DNA of 64,000 bases from positions 34,552 through 98,551 of the forward strand of contig NZ_BLAD01000068.1 of the NCBI RefSeq assembly GCF_009687845.1. Reading direction: 5' to 3'. This document shows positions 53,114 through 62,200 of the stretch, in pieces (the stretch's first letter is position 1; every line of letters starts with the position of its first letter). The notes beneath the pieces were generated by a model, which worked only from the letters and a program-made list of their open reading frames with translations, ran no database searches and was not told the origin of the DNA. A program made the translations under genes and the position numbers. Source of the stretch: Acrocarpospora corrugata (GTDB lineage: Bacteria; Actinomycetota; Actinomycetes; Streptosporangiales; Streptosporangiaceae).

Positions 53114-54051
53114 CGCTTCGCCACCGCGCCGATGAAGGCCGCACCCGACCGTTCCACCCTGGGCGCGCCATTCCCGCCGATGAGGATCTTCTCCAGTTGG
53201 GGCCGCCACTGCGACACCTCGCACACGCCGGGCTCCAGCAACTCCCAGCCGTCGAACAGGCCGGTGATCTCCGTTTTGGTCCGCACGGTTATCGGAGCCG
53301 AGGCTTTCGCGTAAACCGCCACGGCCGCCTCACGCTCGTCCGGCTTCATCTCGTCCCCGCAGGCGTGGGAGATGGCCAGGTAGCCTCCTCCGGGAAGCAT
53401 GAGGCGGAAACGGTCGATGATGGAGGCGGGGTCCTCCTGGTCGGTGATGAAGTGCAGGACGGCGATCATGAGAACCGCGACCGGCTCACCGAAGTCGATC
53501 AAGTCGCGGACCGTCTCATCCTCCATGATCGCCTCGGGGGTGCGCAGATCCGCGTGGACCATCGCCACCCCGTCCAAGCCGTAGACCAAGGCACGGCCAT
53601 GGACACAGGCCAGTTCGTCGTAATCGACGTAGATCACCCGCGTCTGCTCCACCGGTCGGCCAGTGCCGGCGACCATCGCTCGCATCCTCCGCTGGAGGAC
53701 TTCATGAGTGTTATCGCGAGTCGGCAACCCTGAACCGATGTCGATGAACTGCCGGACTCCCAGCCCGGCCAGTTCCGTCACTACCCGGTGAAGGAAGGAC
53801 CGGTTCTCCTGCACATGAAGGGGAAGATCGGGAATCAACTGCACCAGCCGATTTGCCGCATCACGATCAGCGGCAAAGTTGTCTTTCCCGCCCAGCAGGC
53901 GATCGTAGATGCGCGCGCTGTTGGGGACCTCTGCCTGATAGGCCACCGCGCCGGGGACCAGGCCCCTGCGCTTCAGCAACTCCGGATCGGCTTCAGTAAG
54001 TACTGCCGCAACGGCGGCATCAATGGCTCTAGGCTCTCCCATGGGTCGCAC
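53110..54051 (-). CDS. S-adenosyl methyltransferase of the PF04672 (DUF574) family
   Basis: This 313-residue protein has the actinobacterial PF04672 signature: PNSARIYDRLLGGKDNFAADR, QFIDIGSGLPTRDNTHE and VIYVDYDELA. It is a SAM-dependent methyltransferase of unknown acceptor, typically in many copies per actinomycete genome next to regulators. Start ATG 54051; alternatives a few codons later are possible. Confidence 0.9.
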   Translation of the reverse strand: MRPMGEPRAIDAAVAAVLTEADPELLKRRGLVPGAVAYQAEVPNSARIYDRLLGGKDNFAADRDAANRLVQLIPDLPLHVQENRSFLHRVVTELAGLGVRQFIDIGSGLPTRDNTHEVLQRRMRAMVAGTGRPVEQTRVIYVDYDELACVHGRALVYGLDGVAMVHADLRTPEAIMEDETVRDLIDFGEPVAVLMIAVLHFITDQEDPASIIDRFRLMLPGGGYLAISHACGDEMKPDEREAAVAVYAKASAPITVRTKTEITGLFDGWELLEPGVCEVSQWRPQLEKILIGGNGAPRVERSGAAFIGAVAKR

Positions 54052-54336
54052 CTCCGCGTGCGATCAAGGGCTCGGCTGGTCGTGTCAGCGCCAGTTCGAG
54101 CCCGTCCAGTCTCGGGCCACCCTTGACAGAAGGTGGGTTTTGAGGATCGCAGTTCCATGAGGACGGCACACCTACGGCAAGGGGTGTAGATAACCGGATC
54201 TGTGGGCGGCGCTGACCTGCGTGTTTTCAGGACTGGCATTAGATTGCCCATCCGAATGGGTAAACTAATAGAGTAACCGCCGCTACGTAGCACAGCGACG
54301 AGCACACCTGCTTCCAAGCAGTGCGGGAGAGGCCCA
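54052..54336. promoter_or_regulatory. Divergent promoter region
   Basis: This 285-bp divergent intergenic region lies between the methyltransferase and the HTH/PRTase gene. It becomes AT-rich toward the right gene and contains an inverted repeat at 54245-54263. Confidence 0.5.
54245..54263 (+). promoter_or_regulatory. Inverted repeat, candidate operator
   Basis: TTGCCCAT-CCG-AATGGGTAA forms near-perfect arms (one G-T mismatch) directly followed by AAACTAATAG, a plausible -10 region, about 75 bp before the start at 54337. The HTH protein encoded there could bind it. Confidence 0.4.
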
Positions 54337-55473
54337 GTGACGTCTCAAAGGCAGACCGGCGTGAGCCCTCAAGCGCGAGGGCGCGAGCTAGCGCGCTTGG
54401 GAAGGCAGATTTGGCAGCAGTTGGGTTCTGTCAGGGCTACAGCCAGCGAATTGATGATTCGGCATCCTGATGTCTGTAGCCTGCAAGCACATCGCTACGC
54501 CTGCGGGCTCTCGCAAGATCAAGCTGCTGCTCGATACAACGAGGTAACTGGGCATCAGACTAGCCTTGGCGGTACCACTGTAAATGCATGGGAGACATGG
54601 GCGCGGAGTCACGGCGGGGGTGGATCTCCACCAACCTATTCGAGCTTGCTAATTCTCGCCACTGCCTACAGTCGCGGCCCCCATGGCATGGCAGACGAAA
54701 TCATCTCTCCTGGCGACCTAGTGGCCGAGGCATATGAGCGCTTAGCCCCCGAGGATCAGCTTTCGTTGAAGCTGGCGTCCGCCAAATTGTTACCGGAAAC
54801 GAAACCGCCAATCATCGACGCCAGTAAGTCTGCAAAATTGAGTTCCCGCGAATCCTCCGCAGGCGAAAATCTTATTGGCCCCGATTTCTTTCTGGACGTC
54901 CCTACAGTTGAGTATGGGAATCCAGCAATTCGGCTGTATTCGTTGCCAAACCCTCACTCGGGGCAACTACTCAATTTAACATGGACATCCTTCGGATACG
55001 GGCTCGAACGACTAATCAGTCAAATAAAGAATCTAGGGCGGCGTTTGGATGCCGATGCCTGCTTCGGTATAAACGAGGCCGGCCTGGTGATGGCAACCTT
55101 CCTAGCGTCCGCACAGTTCGGGCGCTGTCCTATCGGCTATCTTAAGTGTAACAAAAGTCATGATGGTATCACTCTTGACAATGCTTCGGCCTATCCGGAC
55201 TTGCGAGACGCGCCGACGATCGTCTTATGTGACTTCGAAGTAAAACATGCAAATGTGGTCGGAATCATCACTCAAGAAATCCGGCATCGCTACCCGGGGG
55301 CTGAGATATATTTCGCCGTCTTCGGTGCGATGACAAAGGACCCTTCACTTGAAGTGAGAAATTTCGATGATCTAACGGGTGCAGAAATCATGCGGGCAGC
55401 CGATTTCGCTGCCGTATTCATCGCGGCGACCATGAGTCCACCCGGGATTGAACCGCCCCTAGAACTTCGCTGA
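54337..55473 (+). CDS. HTH regulator fused to a phosphoribosyltransferase-like domain
   Basis: The 378-residue protein has an XRE-like N-terminal domain (LQAHRYACGLSQDQAAARY..VTGHQTSLGGTTVNAWE). A C-terminal domain follows whose order (FGINEAGLVMATFLA, GRCPIGYLKCNK, then APTIVLCDFEVKHANVVGI) resembles phosphoribosyltransferase folds, with the acidic V/L-LCDFE standing where PRPP is bound. It is much lower in GC than its neighbours. It is followed 20 bp later by an inositol-phosphatase-like gene, so nucleotide or sugar-phosphate sensing is plausible. The ligand is unknown. Confidence 0.6.
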   Translation: MTSQRQTGVSPQARGRELARLGRQIWQQLGSVRATASELMIRHPDVCSLQAHRYACGLSQDQAAARYNEVTGHQTSLGGTTVNAWETWARSHGGGGSPPTYSSLLILATAYSRGPHGMADEIISPGDLVAEAYERLAPEDQLSLKLASAKLLPETKPPIIDASKSAKLSSRESSAGENLIGPDFFLDVPTVEYGNPAIRLYSLPNPHSGQLLNLTWTSFGYGLERLISQIKNLGRRLDADACFGINEAGLVMATFLASAQFGRCPIGYLKCNKSHDGITLDNASAYPDLRDAPTIVLCDFEVKHANVVGIITQEIRHRYPGAEIYFAVFGAMTKDPSLEVRNFDDLTGAEIMRAADFAAVFIAATMSPPGIEPPLELR

Positions 55474-55493
55474 AATGCAGGAGATGGAACACC

Positions 55494-56444
55494 ATGACTT
55501 CGCGGGTACCCTTGCCAGATGTTGCACTTCATCTCACTGATCTGGTCAAAACCGTCATGAGTGAGATCCGCCCGCGGCTAGTAGATGCCGCCCTTTCAAG
55601 AGAACGTGCGGAGAACAAAAACATTCGACATGAGGGCAATTTTCTATCCGCCCATGATATATGGATGCATGAGCGATATAAAAAGCTGATTAGCTCAAGA
55701 ATTCCATCATACATCTATGCCTCAGAGGAGGCAGATCCGCAAGTAATTGGGACCGATCGAGACCCCGACCTCTGCGTGCTGGTCGATCCCCTTGATACAA
55801 GCGAACTCGCAGTTCGAGCCCTGCATGGTTATACCCATGCCATGATCTACTCGCGTGCCCTCAGCCGCCCGATCGCAGCTGTGGTTGGTGACATTTTTCA
55901 TCATCTTCAAGTCTACGTTGCGGCACGTGATCAAGACGGGCAAGACCAAGTGTTCGTAGTTACGAGAGACGGAGACCACCATCCTCTTCACCTAGGAGAG
56001 TCCCAGTCATTGCCTGAGTCACTGATCACGAATTATTTGATGAAGCCAACTGAACGCTTCCTCCCGATGGCTAAGCAAACTCATCTCTTGCAGGCGTTGG
56101 GGCAGCGATCTCAGGATGGCTTGAGGCGGGGACGCCTTGGGGTCGATTTTGGGTCGATCGGCCTCTGCCATGTGGCCGCTGGCTTTACCGATGCCATGGT
56201 CGAGTTCGCTAAAGGGTTTGCGATATGGGACCTAGCTCCAGGTCATTACATCCTCAATGCTGCTGGGGGTGCCGTTCTTGATCTCGAAGGTCGCCCTATT
56301 CCACTGGATTATCGACTCGATACTCTCGCCGATATCAACGCGGCCATGAATAAGCGTCAGAGGTTCGTTGCTGCCACTGATCTAGCATTGGCCCAGAGTA
56401 TCCTCCACACGATGGTGGAAACAGGCATGTCCGGGTCAGCGTAA
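55494..56444 (+). CDS. Inositol monophosphatase-like enzyme
   Basis: This 316-residue protein shows the metal-binding pattern of the IMPase/FBPase superfamily: SEEADPQ (Glu), VLVDPLDTSELA (DPLDxS in place of DPLDGT) and WDLAPGHYILNAAGGAV (the WDxAxG block). The Gly-to-Thr change in DPLDT is unusual. AGGAGATGG lies shortly before the ATG. It pairs with the upstream HTH/PRTase-like gene and shares its lower GC, suggesting joint transfer. The substrate could be a sugar or nucleotide phosphate. Confidence 0.78.
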   Translation: MTSRVPLPDVALHLTDLVKTVMSEIRPRLVDAALSRERAENKNIRHEGNFLSAHDIWMHERYKKLISSRIPSYIYASEEADPQVIGTDRDPDLCVLVDPLDTSELAVRALHGYTHAMIYSRALSRPIAAVVGDIFHHLQVYVAARDQDGQDQVFVVTRDGDHHPLHLGESQSLPESLITNYLMKPTERFLPMAKQTHLLQALGQRSQDGLRRGRLGVDFGSIGLCHVAAGFTDAMVEFAKGFAIWDLAPGHYILNAAGGAVLDLEGRPIPLDYRLDTLADINAAMNKRQRFVAATDLALAQSILHTMVETGMSGSA

Positions 56445-57007
56445 CGTCACCACGGGAGCTGACAGGGATCGCGCATGGCCAGAGGTCAGGGGCTTCGCCT
56501 CTCAACCGCGACATCAACGGGATGGCCGCAACTTGGGCAGAGCCATCGAGGAAGGGCTTGGGCCAGCAGTTCTGGCTGCTGGTTGCGCAACCACTCTCTT
56601 ATCTGATGAAGCAAGTACATCGAGAGCTGCACCTTGGCCGCCACGGCCTCATACGCTTCCGGATCTTCAGGATTCTGGATCGACGGGGCGGAGAACTTGG
56701 TGATCGCACTCGTTCAAAGCTCGGCTCCTTGGGGTTTCATCGCGCTGTTCCCAGCCACATTATGTGCAAACCCGCAGGTCAGGACACGTCTAATTGGAGC
56801 TCCAACCCTGAGGGGCCTTACCGTTCAATCCGGTCCTGGCTCAGGCAAAGGCGTCTACCCACACCCGCGCTTGGTAGGGCTGTGCGCCCCCGATAGAGCA
56901 AAGCAGACAACCCCTAGCGTGCAAGCCTCCACAGGCAGCAGGCTGGCACCTCCCAGCCAACATTTCGTCAACCGAAGGGGGTGGAACGGGCGGCATCGAC
57001 GCCCACC
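56445..57007 (+). other. No confident gene before IS21; degraded sequence
   Basis: Several frames are open (for example one reading FWIDGAENLVIALVQSSAPWG and LTVQSGPGSGKGV) but none has a good start or family. They may be pieces of a gene whose rest lay on the far side of the IS21 insertion. The final six bases (CCCACC, 57002-57007) are one copy of the target-site duplication. Confidence 0.35.
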
Positions 57008-57108
57008 TGTCAAGGGACAATAGGAACTCCCCATCGGCGGACAGATAACCTCCCCGCTGACGGACAGCAGTTCTCCCCGGTCGGGTAGTAGATCTCCGGG
57101 GGGACAGC

Positions 57109-57930
57109 TCAGCTGAGCGGGACGACTCCGTGTCCGCCGGTCGCTTCGGTGAGCCGGTGACTGTCACCGTTGGTGACCACGACGTGCGCGTGGTGCAGAA
57201 GGCGATCAACTGTCGCGGTCGCGAGGGTCTTGGGCATGATCTCGTCGAATCCCGAGGGGTGGAGGTTCGAGCTCACGGCCAGAGACCGCCGTTCGTAGGC
57301 GGCATCCACCAGGCGGTAGAAGCCCTCGGCGGCGTCGGCGGACACCGGCAGCAGGCCAATGTCATCGACGATGACCAAATCGGTGCGGGTGAGCCGGGCG
57401 AACGCCTTGGCCACCGAGTCGTCGACGCGGTGGCGGCGCACCAGCCCGCCCAGGTCCTCGATGGTGAACCAGGCGACGGTCATTCCCGCGTCGACGGCCG
57501 CTTGCCCGAGGGCTTCGGTGAAGTGGCTTTTGCCCGTGCCCGACGGGCCGACCACGCAGAGATTCTCGCGGCGGGCGACCCATTCCAGGGTGCGCAGCGC
57601 GGATTGGGTCGGGGCCGGGATGGAGGATGCCTGCTCGTTCCAGATGTGGAAGGTCTTGCCGGTGGGGAACGCGGCTCGGGCGCGGCGGGTGCGCAGGTTC
57701 GCCGTCGCTCGTCCGGCGGCTTCCTCGGCGAGCAAGACTTTCACCGTCTCGGCGGGATCCCAGCGCTGGGCCTTGGCGGTGGGGATGACCTCGGCCATGG
57801 CACGGCGGATGTGGGGGAGCTTGAGCCTGCGGGTCAGTTCGATCGCCTCCTCGTAGGCCGCGCCGGAGACGGCGGCCGCGGCGCCGGTGGGAGCGGCCAG
57901 GCGGGCCGGGGCGGGGATGTCGATGCTCAT
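57109..57930 (-). CDS. istB: IS21 transposition helper ATPase IstB
   Basis: The 273-residue AAA+ protein has Walker A (VVGPSGTGKSHF) and Walker B (LVIVDDIGLLP). The IstB start (YEEAIELTRRLKLPHIRRAM) and end (RLLHHAHVVVTNGDSHRL) are present. IstB loads on target DNA and activates the IstA transposase. It overlaps the small upstream gene by 4 bp. Confidence 0.95.
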   Translation of the reverse strand: MSIDIPAPARLAAPTGAAAAVSGAAYEEAIELTRRLKLPHIRRAMAEVIPTAKAQRWDPAETVKVLLAEEAAGRATANLRTRRARAAFPTGKTFHIWNEQASSIPAPTQSALRTLEWVARRENLCVVGPSGTGKSHFTEALGQAAVDAGMTVAWFTIEDLGGLVRRHRVDDSVAKAFARLTRTDLVIVDDIGLLPVSADAAEGFYRLVDAAYERRSLAVSSNLHPSGFDEIMPKTLATATVDRLLHHAHVVVTNGDSHRLTEATGGHGVVPLS

Positions 57931-58280
57931 CGGGGGGTGTCCTTGGTGTCGGGGTTGACGGCTGGATCGATGTCAGGGGAGGCGGTGGGCCCGGGACATT
58001 GGGTGCTGTGTTTGTGCAGGTGCCAGCCGAGCATGCCTTCGTGGTAGGCCAGGTCGCGGGCGAGCCGGCCGCCCTCGTCGGGGTGGTCGAACGCGTGCTG
58101 GCCGGCGGCGCGCAAGACAGCGCGCAGTTCCTCAACGAACCAGATCCGTAAGGGGAGCCAGGCCCACTCGCCGGCGCCGGTGTCATAATCGCGGCCAGGG
58201 TCGGCGACGGGATCGGCGACGGGATCGGCGACGGGATCGGCGACGGGATCGGGGCCGGGATCGGGGCCGATGAGGTTCAC
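57927..58280 (-). CDS. Small IS21 passenger protein with DPVA repeats
   Basis: A 117-residue protein sits between istA and istB, overlapping each by 4 bp. The N-terminus has tandem DPVA units (DPGPDPVADPVADPVADP), encoded by a 12-bp repeat. The rest is soluble and has a tryptophan-rich segment (EWAWLPLRIWFVEELRAVLRAAGQHAFDHPDEGG). Most IS21 elements have only istA and istB. This additional gene may modulate transposition or be translationally required for istB. No family was recognised. Confidence 0.65.
   Translation of the reverse strand: MNLIGPDPGPDPVADPVADPVADPVADPGRDYDTGAGEWAWLPLRIWFVEELRAVLRAAGQHAFDHPDEGGRLARDLAYHEGMLGWHLHKHSTQCPGPTASPDIDPAVNPDTKDTPR
58200..58262 (-). repeat. 12-bp minisatellite encoding DPVA repeats
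   Basis: The unit TCGGCGACGGGA is repeated four times in succession, followed by two variants (TCGGGGCCGGGA), inside the small IS21 gene. It would be prone to copy-number change by slippage. Confidence 0.8.
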
Positions 58281-59764
58281 GGGTGGCCTCCAAAGCCGGA
58301 CCAGGCCCCGGTGCCCGGCTGCAGGCTGTGTTCCTCCCCGGCTCTGGCGACCGCCTCGGCGTCATGGTGGGCCTGATGGTCCAGGATCGAGCGCAGGTCG
58401 GCGGCGGCGAATCGGCCCGCCAGCGCGGCGGCACCCAGGGCGCGGTCGACCTGGCCGGTGCCGCGGAGTTTGGCCAGCGCGACCGCCTCGGCCATCCGGG
58501 TGGCGATCAGCCGGACCCCGCTGGCCGCGGCTTCGCTCAGCCACGCCTCGGCGCCCGGCCCGAGCGCGAGGAACTCCTCTTCGGCGGCAGTGGTGGGGCG
58601 GGCGGCCTGAAGGCCGCGTGCGGAGCCGGGGTAGTGCTCGTCGTGGATGCACGGGTTGCCCGGCGTGGAGCGGACATGGCGGGCAACCTCGACCGCGGTC
58701 CCGTCGACGATGCCGATGACCACCAGGTCCCGGCCGTGGTAGCGCACCCACACCCGCTGCCCGGCCAGCGTCGAGGGCACCGAGTAGCGGACCTCGTCGA
58801 CCTTGATCGTGGCCTCCTTGTCGTGGACTTTGCGGGTCTGCCCGAACGCGGCGGTGTAGGGGATCTCGGGTAGCAGGTGCAGCCGCTGCCGCTCCTGGGC
58901 CAGGGCTTGGGCGGGAATCTTGCGGGTCTCGCGGTGTAGCCGGGCGTTGACCTGCGCGGTGAACGCGTCACACGCTTCCTCCAGTTCGCCCCAGGAGGCG
59001 TAGGCGGGGCGCAGGTTCACCTCGGCCGGCACCAGGTCTCGTCTGGCGATCTTCACGGTGTTCTCCACTCCGCCCTTGGATGCCGGATCGTAGGGGCGGC
59101 AGGTGCGCACCACCGTGCCGTAGTGGCGGCCGATCGCCACAATGTCGGGGTTGCGGACCGGCAGTGTCGCGATCCGTTCCGTGGTCACGGTGCGCTCGTT
59201 GTCGGTCAGGCAGTAGGTCGGCACGCCGCCCAGGATCCGGAACGTCGCATCCAGGCACGCGGCGATCGTCGGGATCGTCTTGTCCTGCACGGGGATCACC
59301 ACCCGGTAGCGCGACCAGGCCAGCCACGCGCACCATAGTGAGGTGTCCCGCCCGTCCAGGCGCGGGCCGGCTCCCCAGTCCCACTGCAGCCACAGGCCCG
59401 GCTCGGGGATCCACGGCCGGTGCACCCGGCGGTGCCCGGACGCATACGAGTGCTTGGCCGCCGAGACCGCCCGCCGCGTCGTGCGGTCGGTGCCGGTGAA
59501 GCCCATCGCGGCCAGTTTCTTGTGAACCTGGTCGGCGCCGATCCGTCCGCGGGACTCCTCGACCAGTTCCTCGATCTTCGGCATGAAGACGTCGATCATC
59601 TTCACCCGCTCGGCACGGGCCGCCGGGTCGGCCCCGGTACCGCGCAAAAGCACGTAACGGCGCACGGTGTGGTGGTCACAGCCGGCCAGCTCGGCCGCTC
59701 GCCGGTAACTGCCTGTGAGGTCGTAGGCAGCCAGAATCTCCATGATCTCCTCATTCGTCTTCAC
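58277..59764 (-). CDS. istA: IS21 transposase IstA
   Basis: The 495-residue transposase has an N-terminal helix-turn-helix (YDLTGSYRRAAELAGCDHHTVRRYV). The DDE integrase core includes LWLQWDWGAG (first Asp), TYCLTDNERT (second Asp) and SKGGVENTVK (Glu), and a C-terminal Mu-type domain follows. IstA cuts and joins the ends with IstB. ATG 59764; the length is typical. Confidence 0.95.
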   Translation of the reverse strand: MKTNEEIMEILAAYDLTGSYRRAAELAGCDHHTVRRYVLLRGTGADPAARAERVKMIDVFMPKIEELVEESRGRIGADQVHKKLAAMGFTGTDRTTRRAVSAAKHSYASGHRRVHRPWIPEPGLWLQWDWGAGPRLDGRDTSLWCAWLAWSRYRVVIPVQDKTIPTIAACLDATFRILGGVPTYCLTDNERTVTTERIATLPVRNPDIVAIGRHYGTVVRTCRPYDPASKGGVENTVKIARRDLVPAEVNLRPAYASWGELEEACDAFTAQVNARLHRETRKIPAQALAQERQRLHLLPEIPYTAAFGQTRKVHDKEATIKVDEVRYSVPSTLAGQRVWVRYHGRDLVVIGIVDGTAVEVARHVRSTPGNPCIHDEHYPGSARGLQAARPTTAAEEEFLALGPGAEAWLSEAAASGVRLIATRMAEAVALAKLRGTGQVDRALGAAALAGRFAAADLRSILDHQAHHDAEAVARAGEEHSLQPGTGAWSGFGGHP

Positions 59765-60082
59765 GGACGACCACTTTGCGGTGTGTCTTCCGGGGCTCGT
59801 GGGGAGATCTCCTGTCCGCGACCGGGGAGGTTATCTGTCCGTCAGTGGGGAGCCCTCATGTCCGCCACTGGGGAGTCTTCCGTGTCCGCTCACACCCACC
59901 ATCCTCCAAGACCTACACCGGTGACAGCCTCTCTGAGCTGGCTGAACACCAAGAGGCTGGAACGTCCCGAAGGGTTTCGACCTCCTGATGTCATAACAGT
60001 GCCTTTAGGTGTCGCTAGGACATCTCGTGAAAAGGAAGCGCCAACGAATCGGCGAGAAACGTTTCAGTTTGGCGCGAGGACC

Positions 60083-61187
60083 ATGGCTACGGAGGACGTC
60101 GGCGGCCAGGCCCATACGGATCGCCAGCCTGTCGTCTCCAGCGCGCGCCCCCACGATGCTATGGATATGGAAGAACTACGCCGTCAACTGCTCATCGGCA
60201 TCGTCGGCCTGGGAGCAACCGCCGCGTTTACCCCGTTGGACGGACTAGAACGCCTGCATACGGTCATAGACCAAGGGTTGGGCGGGCCAGACCTGGCCGA
60301 TTGGGAGGAGCGCGCGTGGGAGTACGCGCACCCGGATGGTCTCTCACCCACTGCCTCAAGTGATCGGCGACCTGAGCGTGGACATCCTGACCTTGCAGGA
60401 AATCATGCCCAAGCAGAGAGCTACAGGCTGGGCACGAGTCAATGCCGAAATGATGATGTTCCTCGCCTACGCTCTCGGTTCGGCTGGTCACACCAGACAA
60501 TCCCACCACTGGTGGTCCTCAGCGCGCCGAGTCGCCGCGGCGGCCGGTGACGACATGGTCGCCCTTGTGGCGTCCTTCGAGGCGATCCTGGGACTCTACG
60601 AGCCCCGGCCGCTCCCGCTGATCCTCGCCCGCGTCGATTCAGCCTTGAAGGCATCTCGCGGGATGCCTTGCCATGCGACCACCAAGGCGTTAGGCGCTCG
60701 GGCGCATGCTTTGGCCTTAATGGGGGATCGTCAGGGTTCATTCGAGGCGCTCGACGAGCAGGCGCGCGTGTACAAGCTGCTTCCCGGCTCGATCACCGAC
60801 GATGAGGTGTCTGTGTGGGGTTGGCCGGTACAGAGGCTGCTTCACACTCGCTCGCTCGTTTATACCCTCGCCGACCATCCTGCTGCCGGCCAGGCGCAGC
60901 AAGATTCGATCGCCGCCTACGCTCCCGGCCGGTCGCGCCATGCCGCCCGCCAGTCGGCACAAGTGCACCTGCATGTGGCTACCTCTGCGGTGCGCTCAGG
61001 AGATGTGTCAGAAGGACTGGCCTACGCGCGGAGGACTTTGGAATTACTCGGCACGGATGATGTGACGAGCTTCGTCCTGCACGCGGCTTCGACCGTTGTC
61101 GCTGTCGTGCCTCAGAACGAGTTACGAGCCCATTTGCCCGCTGTGATCGAATACCGGGAGAAGCTGGCCCTTCCGAGAGGTTCGTGA
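60083..61187 (+). pseudogene. TPR-like regulator lacking its HTH, frameshifted
   Basis: The sequence begins at MATEDVGGQAH and then matches the C-terminal part of actinobacterial XRE regulators (ELRRQLLIGIVGLGATAAFTPLDG, LADWEERAWEYAH). A one-base shift near 60335 follows, and the protein continues QVIGDLSVDILTLQEIMPKQ and helical repeats to 61187. The helix-turn-helix that should precede is absent, with the IS21 insertion about 190 bp upstream. It overlaps the acetyltransferase gene and was probably its regulator. Confidence 0.7.
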
Positions 61188-61724
61188 TGAGCATCGCCTT
61201 CCACCGCATGACCGGAGAGGATGCCGCCGCCGCTGTCCTCGGCGACGAATACGCCGAGGTGTACCTCCGGATCAGAGAAGAACCGCCGTACAACAATGGA
61301 CCCCCTGTATCGGCGCGACAGGTTCCGCGACCGGACAAGCGCCCAGGCCCAGCGTGCGGGGTTCGCCCTCGTCGCCGCCAACGATGAGGCCGGGAAGCTG
61401 GTCGGGTTTGCATTCGGTCTTCCGATGGCCGAAGGGGCCTGGTGGGGCGGCGAGACGACACCCGGCCCGCTTGAGGCGGTGGCGCAGGCGAAATTCGCGG
61501 TCATCGAACTCAATCTGCTGCCGGAGTATCGCGGTCACGGCTACGGCAAACGCCTGCTGGATCTCCTCCTGGAGGGGCGGCCTGAGCCGTATGCGACGCT
61601 TCTGGCCAACCCTGCCGCCGCTGCTCATGCCATGTATTTGAGGTGGGGCTGGCGGATGGTCGGAACCTGCCGTCCGGCACCGGATGCGATGGTGACCGAC
61701 GTCTTGATCCTGGACCGACGATAG
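61187..61724 (+). pseudogene. GNAT N-acetyltransferase with a single-base insertion
   Basis: The start (MSIAFHRMTGEDAAAAVLGDEYAEVY) runs to about 61300. There an extra C in a five-C run shifts the frame, and the protein continues LYRRDRFRDRTSAQAQRAGF. The GNAT acetyl-CoA loop ELNLLPEYRGHGYGKRLLDL and the C-terminal YLRWGWRMVG follow to 61724. With the frame restored this would be a normal about 178-residue acetyltransferase. It is a recent loss or a sequencing error in the homopolymer. The start overlaps the preceding stop. Confidence 0.78.
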
Positions 61725-61849
61725 GCCCACGTCATCGAACACCTAGGGGCACGCCTGCGGCGTCGCTCCTCATTGCCGTGAGCGCGTCGTCGAAGTGCAG
61801 CGGGTCGCTGTCGTTGCCGCCGACCTCTCGATCGCTTTTCGTGCAGGTG

Positions 61850-62096
61850 CTACCGCAGGTTGGCCGGGAGGTCCGGCCGCGGGGTGTGCTTGGCCTTGTA
61901 GCCGGCCAGAGCCGCCAGTCCGGTCGGCACTAGCGGCATGACGATCGCCTCCACCCAGTCGGGCAGGAGCGAGATCAGCGACGGGTCGTCCGCGACCACC
62001 TGCAGGATGGCCATACCGGCGAAAGTAGGAAGTTAGGGTCATCGTCTTGACCTTGGCTTCCACGGGCCTGGAATAGGTTACGGGCTCAGCGTGCAT
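61850..62096 (-). pseudogene. Holin-like small membrane protein, frameshifted
   Basis: GGAGGAGAGG sits before ATG 62096. The protein begins MHAEPVTYSRPVEAKVKTMT, then an extra T in a TTT run near 62022 shifts the frame. It continues FAGMAILQVVADDPSLISL, LPDWVEAIVMPLVPTGLAAL and KHTPRPDLPANLR. The VEAKVKA start, two hydrophobic segments and basic KHTPR tail resemble the holin-like proteins of actinophages. Corrected length is about 81 residues. Confidence 0.6.
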
Positions 62097-62200
62097 GTGC
62101 CTCTCCTCCGGGGAGTCCCGCCACCATGGCGGGGGTTTAACGCAGGCTGGAAGCACGGGCCGCGCTTCCAACGAATTGGGTGAGGGTTGGAAGCGGGTGA

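Larger units (their letters stand above)
57008..59894 (-). mobile_element. Intact IS21-family insertion sequence
   Basis: The element spans about 2.9 kb with istA and istB on the minus strand and a small extra gene between. The left end (TGTCAAGGGACA...) and the reverse complement of the right end (TGTGAGCGGACA...) match as imperfect terminal repeats. Both ends carry several copies of the subterminal motif GCGGACA-n6-CTCCCC, typical of IstA-binding sites. CCCACC flanks it on both sides (57002-57007 and 59895-59900), a 6-bp target duplication. Intact genes plus target duplication indicate a recent, potentially active insertion. Confidence 0.88.

Noticed and set aside
58200..58262. Short tandem repeats considered as a CRISPR or iteron array
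   Set aside because: Units are 12 bp without spacers and lie in frame in a coding sequence, encoding DPVA repeats.
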